Made by a program: the position numbers and the translations under genes. Of a stretch of 64,000 bases of DNA, positions 11,001 to 23,000 are shown piece by piece. The stretch is taken from positions 11,414,307 to 11,478,306 of the forward strand of contig OZ024809.1 in NCBI GenBank assembly GCA_964017045.1. Reading direction: 5' to 3'. This DNA is from Omphiscola glabra. Taxonomy: Eukaryota > Mollusca > Gastropoda > Lymnaeidae. The notes under the pieces are model-generated. The model searched no databases and had not been told where the DNA came from. It was given only the letters and a program-made list of their open reading frames with translations. Numbering within the stretch: the stretch's first letter is position 1; the number at the start of each line of letters is the position of its first letter.

Positions 11001-14000
11001 CTCATCTTATGTCACCTGGAGATGAGAGACGCAATGAAAGACAGAAAAGGAGACATAATGAGAGACATAATGAGTGACATAATAAGAGACATAATAAGAG
11101 ACGTAATGTTAGACATAATGAGTGTCATGATGAGAGACATAATGACAACATAATGAGAAACAATCGAGACATAATGACAGACATAATGGGAGACATAAGA
11201 AAAGGCAAAATAAGACACATAATAAGGTGACTTGAGAGATGTAGTGCGAGCCATAATGAGAAACATGATTAGAGACATCAGGGTCGTAATGAGAGCAACA
11301 ATCAAAGACGTAGTGAAAAGAGACAAAATGTAAGACATAATGAGACAAATGAGAAACATAATGTGACACATAATGAGACACACGAGAGACATAATGTGAG
11401 ACATAATGAGACACATGATACACTTAATGTGAGACATGATGAGAGACATGATCGGAGACATAATGACAGACGTAATCTGAGGTATATTGAGGCACATTAT
11501 GAGAGACATAATGAAAGATATAGTAAGAGACATAATGAGATACATAATCCGAGAAATAATGAAAGTCGTCTTGAGAGGCATAATGATTGACCTAATCTGA
11601 GGCATATTGAGAGACATAATGAGAGACATAATGAGAGACATAATGAGAGACATAATAAGTGACATATTGAAAGACATAATGAGAGACATGATGAGTGACA
11701 TGGTGACAGACATAATAAGAGACACAATACGAGTATATGGTACACAATTCATTAATTTGTCGGTATAATTGGCTAGGCAGACAACTCATCAACTTGTTGG
11801 TATACAATGGCTTGGTAGACAGTTTATCAACTTGTCGGTATACAATTGCTTGATAGACAGTTTATCAACTTGTCGGTATACAATGGCTTGGTAGACAAAT
11901 TATCAACTTGTCGGTATACAATTGCTTGGTAGACAGTTTATCAACTTGTCGGTATACAATGTATTGGTAGACAGTTTATCAACTTGTCGGTATACAATGT
12001 ATTGGTAGACAGTTTATCAACTTGTCGGTATACAATGTATTGGTAGACAGTTCATCAAGCGGACCGTATACAACGCGTATAACGTAGACAGTTTATCAAG
12101 TTGATTGTATAACATGGGTAGGTATGTTCATTTACTTGTCGGAACGCAATGGCTAGGTTGAACACTATGGCTAAGACGACCAGTCTGTCTGCATACGGTG
12201 GCTAGGTTAAACACTATGGCTAAGACGACCAGTCTGTCTGCATACGGTGGCTAGGTTAAAACACTATGGCTAAGACGACCAGTCTGTCTGCATACGGTGG
12301 CTAGGTTAAACACTATGGCTAAGACGACCAGTCTGTCTGCATACGGTGGCTAGGTTAAACACTATGGCTAAGACGACCAGTCTGTCTGCATACGGTGGCT
12401 AGGTTAAACACTATGGCTAAGACGACCAGTCTGTCTGCATACGGTGGCTAGGTTAAACACTATGGCTAAGACGACCAGTCTGTCTCCATAAGGTGGCTAG
12501 GTTAAACACTATAGCTAAGACGACCAGTCTGTCTGCATACGGTGGCTAGGTTAAACACTATGGCTAAGACGACCAGTCTGTCTGCATACGGTGGCTAGGT
12601 TAAACACTATGGCTAGGACGACCAGTCTGTCTGCATACGGTGGCTAGGTTAAACACTATGGCTAAGACGACCAGTCTGTCTGCATACGGTGGCTAGGTTA
12701 AACACTATAGCTAAGACGACCAGTCTGTCTGCATACGGTGGCTAGGTTAAACACTATAGCTAAGACGACCAGTCTGTCTGCATACGGTGGCTAGGTTAAA
12801 CACTACAGCTAAGACGACCAGTCTGTCTGCATACGATGGCTAGCATACTACTGAAAACCTTGCTGTTGCGTTCAAGAAGACAACTAAGAATAATATATCG
12901 CGAAAAAAATCCACTCTCACCCACACTCCCACAACCACACACCCATACACATACCGACACACACACACAACCTCCAACTCCCTCATCAGAGTAAAACTAA
13001 CGCATGCCAGTTTCAATGTTTCCCTAGTCTCTGGTGGTCAAAGCGCTGTGGACAAGACTACAGTCGAAGAGGGTCAATCGTTTAACATTACATGCGATCA
13101 CCTCCATGTAAACGGAACCGTTCCGAGCTGCCGCTTGGTTACCTTAGAAGTGAATAAACGTATTGTTCCGGACGGCATCTCGCTACTCCTTTCTCTTCCC
13201 AACGAACACGCTGACGCAGTAAGAACATTTTGTAAATAACTTGCAGTCATGCCAATTAAAAATTGCTGCACGTCATGCTTCTCATCTTATGCTCAAGTTA
13301 AAAATAATAAGTGTTGTAAGAAATCTTTTAATAACGAAAAAAAAATTATGGTTTGTATAGATCAGCCATATTTTATAGAGTAACAACACATCACCATGGT
13401 AACAAAACATCTAACATATTTCACAGTGTAAGAGATAGCACACCCACTAAAACATCACACACACACACACATTGCACTGTGTAATACGTCATACATACAA
13501 AAATATCAAAGTATTAAAAATTTTGTTTTAAAATGTAATTTGTAGATGAACATTCCTAATCATTGGACGAAAGATTGCGAAAACCCAAATCCTGGTGTAA
13601 ACGCCACACAGGTTTATTGCAAACTAATTGTCAAAGGTGCAAAGATTTCTGACAGTGGTCAGTATGGATGTGTAATTGGCGTTAGTTGCAATGAAGGTCC
13701 GGTCACTAATTTTGCTGGCGTCTACAATGTTGTTGTCAGGAAAGGTAAAGTACAATAAGACTCTCTTTTCTTAGGCACGTTATTTAGCTTTGACTTGCTT
13801 GGATTTTCTGTGTTTGTCGTGTTTGGACATCTTTATTCTGAGACGTAGTCTAGCATGTGGACAATGTACAAAAAGTTTTCCGAGACGTAGTTTAGCATGA
13901 GCACAATGGAATATTTGTTCTAACACGTAGTTTTGCAAGTGGACAGTGCACATCTTTGTTCTGAGATCTTATAGTTTAGCAAGTGGACAGTGGACATCTT

Positions 14001-17000
14001 TGTTCTTAGACGTAGTTTAAAATGGGGGACAGTGCCCGCACTGATAAACTATAAGAGAGGGGGGAAATGGCTATATAAAAAAAATATCATAGTTATTGGG
14101 GATATTTGTCCTAAATAATATGAGGTCTTGTTACCGTCTAGCAAACACGTAGTTAACGTATGTACGTACTGCGTGTGAATGAGGTTGTATCATCTGTCAT
14201 CTTATGTCACCTGAAGATGAGAGAAACAATGAAAGACATAAAAGGAGACATAATGATAGACATAAAAATAGATGTAATGTGAGACATAATGAGAGACATA
14301 GTGAGAGGCATAATGAGAGACATAATGAGAGACAAAATTTAAATGAGAGACATAATAAAAGACGTAATGTGAGACACAATGAGAGACTTGTCTGTATACA
14401 ATGGCTTTGGTAGACACTTCATTTGATTGTCGGCAGAAAATGGGTAGGTTTAACATTATGGCTAGGACGATCAGTCTGTCTGCCGAATGTGTCTAGCGTA
14501 CTACTGAAAACTTTGCTGTTGAGTTAAAGAACACAACACAGAATATTATATCGCAAATGAAATCCCCTCTCACCTACTCACACACTGTCACACACCCAAG
14601 TAAAATTAACTCATGCCATTTTCAATGTTTCCCCAGTCTTTGGTGGTCAAAGCGCTGTGGACAAGACTACAGTCGAAGAGGGTCAATCGTTTAACATTAC
14701 ATGCGATCACCTCCATGTAAACGGAACCGTTCCGAGCTGCCGCTTGGTTACCTTAGAAGTGAATAAACGTATTGTTCCGGACGGCATCTCGCTACTCCTT
14801 TCTCTTCCAAACGAACACCCTGAAGCAGTAAGAACATTTTGTAAATAACTTGCAGTCATGCCAATTAAAAATCGCTGCACGTCATGCTTCTCATCTTATG
14901 CTCAAGTTAAAAATAATAAGTGTTGTAAGAAATCTTTTAAAAACGAAAAAAAAAAATATGGTTTGTATAGATCAGCCATATTTTATAGTGTAACAACACA
15001 TCACCATGGTAACAAAACATCTAACATATTTCACAGTGTAAGAGATAGCACACCCACAAAAACACCACACACACACATTGCATTGTTTTATGCATCATAC
15101 ATACAAAAATATCAAAGTATCAAATAATTTTGTTTTAAAATGTATTTTTTAGATGAACATTCCTAATCATTGGACGAAAGATTGCGAAAACCCAAATCCT
15201 GGTGTAAACGCCACACAGGTTTATTGCAAACTAATTGTCAAACGTGCAAAGATTTCCGACAGTGGTCAGTATGGATGTGTAATTGGCGTTAGTTGCAATG
15301 AAGGTCCGGTCACTAATTTTGATGGCGTCTCCCATGTTGTTGTCATGAAAGGTAAAGTACAATAAGACTCTCTTTTCTTAGGCACGTTATTTAGCTTTGA
15401 CTTGATTGGATTTTCTGTGTTTGTCGTGTTTGGACATCTTTATTCTGAGACGTTGTTTATAATGGAGACAGAGGACATCTTTGTTCCGAGACGTAGTTTT
15501 TAATGGGGGACTGTAAACATCTTTGTTGTAGAACTTAGTCTAGCATGTGGACAATGTACAAAAAGTTTTCCGAGACGTAGTTTAGCATGAGCACAATGGA
15601 ATCTTTGTTCTAACACGTAGCTTTGCAATTGGACAGTGCACATCTTTGTTCTGAGATCTTATAGTTTAGCAAGTGGACAGTGGACATCTTTGTTCTTAGA
15701 CGTAGTTTAAAATGGGGGACAGTGCCCGCACTGATAAACTATAAGAGAGGGGGGAAAATGGCTATATAAAAAAAATATCATAGTTATTGGGGTTATTTGG
15801 CCTAAATAATATGAGGACATGTTACCGTCTAGCAAACACGTAGTTAACGTATGTACGTACTGTGTGTGAATGAGGTTGTATCATCTGTCATCTTATGTCA
15901 CTTGGAGATGAGAGAAACAACGAAAGACATAAAAGGTGACATAAAAATAGATGTAATGAGAGACATAATGAGAGACATAAAAATAGATGTAATGTGAGAC
16001 ATAATGAGAGACATAAAAATAGATGTAATGAGAGACATAATGAGAGACATAAAAATAGATGTAATGTGAGACATAATGAGAGACATAGTGAGAGGCATAA
16101 TGAGAGACATAGTGAGAAACATAGTGAGAGACGTAATGAGAGACATAATGAGAGACGTAATGTGAGACACAATGAGAGACTTGTCGGTATACAATGGCTT
16201 GGTAGACAGTTCATTTGATTGTCGGCAGAAAATGGGTAGGTTTAACACCATGGCTAGGACGACCAGTCTGTCTGCAAAATGTGTTTAGCGTACTACTGAA
16301 AACTTTGCTGTTGAGTTAAAGAACAAAACACAGAATAATATATTGCAAATGAAATCCCCTCTCACCTACTCACACACCGTCCCTATCCAAATTAATCTAA
16401 CTCATGCAATTTTCAATGTTTCCCTAGTTTCTGGTGGTCAAAACGCCGTGGAAAAGACTACAGTCGAAGAGGGTCAGATGTTCACCATTACATGTGATCA
16501 CCTCCATGTAAACGGAACCGTTCCGAGCTGCCGCTTAGTTACCTTAGAAGTGAATAAACGTATTGTTCCGGACGGCATCTCACTACTGCTTTCTCTTCCC
16601 AATGAACATCCTGACGCAGTAAGAACATTTTGTAAATAACTTGCAGTCATGCTTCTCATCTTATGCTCAAGTTAAAAAATAAGTGTTGTAAGAAATCTTT
16701 TAATAACGTAAAAACATATTATGGTTTGTATAGATCAGCCATATTTTATAGTGTAACAACACATCATACTAACAAAACATCTAACATTTCACAGTGTAAG
16801 ACATAGCACACCCAACAAAACATCACACACAAACATAGCACTGTGAAATACATCATACATAAATTTATTTTTTTTTAAATGTATTTTGTAGATGAACATT
16901 CCTAATCATTGGACTAAAGATTGCGAAAATCCAAATCCTGGTGTAAACGCCACACAGGTTTGTTGCAAACTAATTGTCAAAGAGGCAAAGATGTCCGACA

Positions 17001-20000
17001 GTGGTCAGTATGGATGTGTAATTGGCGTTAGTTGCAATGATGGTCCGGTCACTAATTTTGATGGCATCTCCCATGTTGTCGTCATGCAAGGTAAAGTAAG
17101 AACTGAATGTCTTTTCTAAGGCACGTTATTTAGCTTTGACATCTTTGTTCCGAGACGTAGTTTAACATGGGGGACAGTTCCCGCACTGATAAAATATGAT
17201 ATAGGGAAAAAAATGCTAATAAAAAAAGGAGCATTGTCTTCCACATTTGGGGACATATGTCCTAAACAATATGAGTAATAAAAGTATTTCAGAACTGCTT
17301 TAGATTTGGTAGTATGAGCTGTTGTCTTACGCCACAAGGAGATGAGAGAGACAGTGAGAGACACAGTGAGAGACAAAATAGGAGACATAATGAGAGACAT
17401 GGTGTCAGACATAATGAGAAACGTAATGTGAGACATAATGAGAGACATAATGAGAGACATAATGAGAGACACAATGAGATACATAAGAGGGGACATAATG
17501 AGAGACATTATGACAGACGCAATGTGAGATATAATCAGAGACATAATCGAGACAAAATGAGAGACATAATGAGAGACATAATGCGAGTCATAATGAGAGA
17601 CATAATAAGAGACACAATGCGAGACATAATAAAAGACATAATCAGGGAGATAATCGAGACATAAAGTGAGGTATAATGAGAGACATAATGAGAGACATAA
17701 TGAGTCATTGAGAGCCACAGTGAGAGACATACGAGACACATGAGTGACATAATAATAAGAAACGTAATGTAAGGCATAATGAGAGATATGATGAGTGACA
17801 TAATGATAGACATAATGAGAGACGTAATGAGAGATTTAATGAGAGACATGACCAGAGACATAATGAGACTCATGAGAGACATAATGATAGACTTAATGAG
17901 AGGCATAGTGAGAGACACGATCAGAGACATGAGAGATATAATCAGAGACTTATGAGAGACATAATAAGAGACATAATTATTGACGTATTGGAGACATACT
18001 GAGAGACAAGACAAGATACGGTTTACCTTCACCTTGATCACTTTTAATCAATTAAATTTAAATCAACAAAACTGGATATGCTTTGTAAAAGTATAAGAAA
18101 TATGCATGCTGCAATGTAATAACAACTAAGCCAGCTGATTTTAGGTGATGAACACAATTTCCAAATTTCATTTGACTTCTAACCAACTAATCGCAATCGC
18201 GTGAACTGTCACTGAATACAAAGTGTTTATTCACTGGATTACGGAGTTCATGATATTATTGCTACAGTTTTCATTGAACATCCAGCCATATTGTAAAGCT
18301 GCCTGCCAAATGATAGAGAAACAAATGTAAAAAAAAAACAGGGATATTTGAGTTTTGAATTTTCCCACAACGTTGCTCCTATTCCTTCATCTGCTGATTA
18401 ACGTAAAAAAATTATATCGTTTGCATACCGTTATGGTTTTAATGATTTAGTCTCATTATGCAAATAAATGGATACCTATGGTGGTGATTCAATTTATTGA
18501 CACTATTGAATTTCTATAACAATACAAATTCGAATACGGGCACAGAACCAAAAAGCTATATCATCTTTCAGTACAAAATTGCTAGTGAAAAGGTACAATC
18601 CTCAAAAATTACACCCGTACTAGCTTACACACTCAAACGGCTCGTATATATAAATACTAAATACCGATATACCCAGCATTTGAAAATGATAAGAAAATCA
18701 AATTTAGGTTCGGTGACTTTTGTCAAGCATCGGTTGCTAATGAAGAAGGCTACGACACTGACATGTCACCAACTATTTTAATTTAGTAGATGTCAGTACA
18801 GGATCAAACCACTCTGCCATTACATGTTAGGCATCTAGGCGTTGAGACAGACAAAAGAGCAGCGTCTAATTCATAGTTGGGCCGAAATGGATCGCCCTAT
18901 CAGAGCTCACTTGTTTTGCTTAACAATTATTTCCAACATACAAAAAACGTTTGAAGCTATAAATTGTGACAAATTAAATCCTTGACAATTTTGTCTCAAA
19001 AATAGTCCCCGTGGTTCTCTACAACTACTAACACAGAATGACATATTCAAGTCTATTTTATTTAAGAAGGAGCTTTAAGCCTATAAAACTTCTTCTTTTT
19101 TTTTTTTTTTTTTTTTTTTTTTTCAGCTACGAGCAAACCAGCAACTGAAACCAAAGCATCTGGTCCAAGCGGTGAGGATACACATCTTCTTATTAAACAA
19201 TTTAAAAATTGATTCATTTATATTTTATATTACCTTCCTTATCGATGGACCCCCGTCAATTTTCTCTCGAGAATCCGTTGGCGTCTGCTCGTCATAGCGA
19301 GGTTCCCAGAGTTGAAACACCGACACAGGGGCGCTGAAACCAATTGAGAAATAGGAATTTGACAGTTCTTTCGAGTTGTTTTCAGAGCAGTGCTCAGTTA
19401 AATTAATACAAGAACGTGGTGCCAAAACATCAGGGTGCTACCACATCAGTGTGTCGCCATGTCAAGTTGCCACCAGAGTAGGGTGTCACCATGTCGGATT
19501 GCCATAGAATAAGGTGTCACCATGTCCGGTTGCCACCAGAATAAGGTGTCACCATGTCCGGTTGCCACCAGAATAGGGTGTCACCATGTCCGGTTGCCAC
19601 CATAATAGGGTGTCACCATTCTTTTAGCTTCTTTAAGAAAAGAATGAATAAGGAACAATTCTTTTGACCGCCGGTCTTCTTAATCTTCAAATACAATACT
19701 CGTTGAACTGACCTCGCAACCTTTGGGTGTTTACAGTGTGGGCTACATACAACTTGCACACGTTCACACTATCTAACACAACAATCTAAGTAAGCCACAT
19801 ACTACATACAACCTGTACACGTTAACAATATCTATCACAGCCATCTAAGTAAGCTTGAAGATTACGACGTCAGAATTCTTACAATCACCTGATTACTTAA
19901 CATTTAAATGAGGCCCACTCTGTATTTGAGAGGCGTCTATACAGATCACCAACCAAACATAAACAAAGTCACTTCTTTACAGAGTTTTCAACATCATTTC

Positions 20001-23000
20001 AATGTCCTATAACATTACATTGTTAGTTCTATTATAAAAATCAGTAGATACAATATATGGCCAGTTTATGGCTGTGTGATCACCAATTGCCAGTTTATGG
20101 CTGTGTGATCACCAATTGCCAGTTTATTGCTGTGTGATCACAAACAGCCAGTTTATGGCTGTGTGATCACAAACAGCCAGTTTATGGCTGTGTGACAACC
20201 AATTGCCAGTTTATGGCTGTGTGATCACAAACAGACAGTTTATGACTGTGTGATCACAAACAGCCAGTTTATGACTGTGTGACAACCAATTGCCAGTTTA
20301 TGGCTGTGTGACAACCAATTGCCAGTTTATGGCTGTGTGACAACCAATAGCCAGTGTATGACTGTGTGATCACAAACATCCAGTTTATGGCTGTGTGACA
20401 ACCAATAGCCAGTTTATGGCTGTGTGACAACCAATATGGCCGTGTGATCACAAATTGCCAGTTTATGGCTGTGTGATCACCAATTGCCAGTTTATGGCTG
20501 TGTGATCACAAACAGTCAGTTTATGGCTGTGTGATCACAAACAGCCATTTTATGGCTGTGTGACAACCAATTGCCAGTTTATGGCTGTGTGACAACTCAT
20601 TGCCAGTTTATGGCTGTGTGACAACCAATTGCCAGTTTATGGCTGTGTGACAACCAATTGCTAGTTTATGGCTGTGTGATCACAAACAGCCAGTTTATGG
20701 CTGTGTGATCACAAACAGCCAGTTTATGACTGTGTGACAACCAATTGCCAGTTTATGGCTGTGTGACAACCAATAGCCAGTGTATGACTGTGTGATCACA
20801 AACAGCCAGTTTATGGCTGTGTGACAACCAATAGCCAGTTTATGACTGTGTGACAACTAATAGCCAGTTTATGGCCGTGTGATCACCAATTGCCAGTTTA
20901 TGGCTGTGTGATCACCAATTGCCAGTTTATGGCTGTGTGATCACAAACAGCCAGTTTATGGCTGTGTGATCACAAACAGCCAGTTTATGACTGTGTGACA
21001 ACCAATTGCCAGTTTATGGCTGTGTGACAACCAATAGCCAGTGTATGACTGTGTGATCACAAACAGCCAGTTTATGGCTGTGTGACAACCAATAGCCAGT
21101 TTATGGCTGTGTGACAACCAATAGCCAGTTTATGACTGTGTGATCACCAATTGCCAGTTTATGGCTGTGTGATCACCAATTGCCAGTTTATGGCTGTGTG
21201 ATCACAAACAGCCAGTTAATGGCTGTGTGACAACCAATTGCCAGTTTATGGCTGTGTGACAACCAATTTCCAGTTTATTGCTGTGTGACAACCAATTGCC
21301 AGTTTATGGCTGTGTGACAACCCATTGCCAGTTCATTCTGGACAGTGCGAATGGCTTAGAGCTCGGTACCATTAAGGCGATCCGTGCAGCGCCGTACCAC
21401 GAACCATTACGAATCTTTGGCAATGGCGCGACATGGTCACTGAAGACAAACGACCCACAAATTTATATTTGTTTCTCAATACTCACACTACGAAGTTGTT
21501 CTTTCTTCTTTGCCTACTAGTAATAGGCAAGGTATTTAAAGTCTCAATGAGAAAATAACTAAACAAGCAGGTGCTATACATTTATTTTACACCGAATTTT
21601 AATAATAATCTGACTTACACTATTGTCACCCTGGTTCGCACGCCAAGGATCGGTTATTAATGAGGAAGGCTACGGCCCTGACATGTCACCATCTTATTTT
21701 ATGTAATAGTTGACAGTACAGGCTCACTCCACTCTGTTATTTGATGTTGGATATCTAAGCGTTGAGACAGACAAAAGCATAACGTCAAGACCGAAAAAAA
21801 AGCAGAAAGTTGAGATAGATAAATGAAGAAAATCAAAGCTGGTCAAGTCACAAGGAACATTTTTTTACATAACAATTATTACAGCGAACTTGTTTGACAT
21901 AACAATTATTACAGCGAACTTGTTTGACATAACAATTATTTCCAACACACAACAAACGTTTGAAGCTAATAACTGGGAACACTGAAATCCTTGACAATTT
22001 TTTTTCTCAAAAATATCCTCGTGTGTTTCTACATGTAATAACACAGGATGAAATATTCTAATGTAGTTTAATTAAGAAAAAACGTTATGCATATAAAACT
22101 TTTTTTTTTAATTTTTAGATACGAGAAAGACAGAAACCATAACCTTCGTCCCAACAGCCGGTCCAAACGGTGAGGATACAAAATCTACTTATTAAAAAAT
22201 TATGAAATTCATTCATTAATATTTCCTTCCCTAGGAATAAAAACAAAAGAAATGATACAGGGAAACCGAGAAACATTAGTCAGAGAGTATTTGATTAATT
22301 AATACCATATGGAGATATGGCGCCGTTTTCATTCCATAGATTTTATGTATCTCTAAATAGTTTGTTCCGTTAAGATTTCTACCTTATTTTTCCACATTAA
22401 AAATATCTATATTCTTTCACTGCCTGTAATCCTGCTTCCGGCAACAACAAAGGAGTTCTCTAAAGTTTTTTTTTAACTGTGCTCTGTTTCTTGTCGTTCT
22501 TCTATTTGTCCTGATCGATCAAGAAGGCTGTAAGGCAAAACGTTCATAACTTATTGCGCTGTCTTTTGATTCAAGCTTCAACATACCTTGTTTTACTATT
22601 TCATTCCCATACCTTGAATGCAGACCTTCAATTAGTAGTTATTAATAAGGTGTCACCATATAATGTTGCCCCCTGAATAGGGTGTCACCATACCAGATTG
22701 CCCCTAGAATAGGGCGTCAACACATCAGGTTGCCCCCAGAATATCGTGTTACCCTATTAGGTTGCCCCAGTATAGGGTGTCACCATATCAGGTTGCCTCC
22801 AGAATAAGGGGTCACCATATCAGGTTGCACCCAGAATAGGGTGTCGCCATATCAGGTTTCCCCCAGAATATCGTGTCACCATATCAGGTTGCCCAAGAAT
22901 ATCGTGTCACCATATAAGGCTGTCCCAGAATAGGGTGCCACCATATCATGTTCTGCCCAGAATAGAGTGTCACCATATCAGGTTTTCCCCAGAATAGGGT

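Noticed and set aside
11012..11807. Overlapping frames on both strands (MSLIMSLIMS, RHNERHNERH)
   Set aside because: GAGACATAAT-type array; no codon preference for any frame.
20055..21338. CRISPR-like array of 29-bp repeats
   Set aside because: Units follow directly on one another with no unique spacers; the surrounding genes are intron-containing and eukaryotic.
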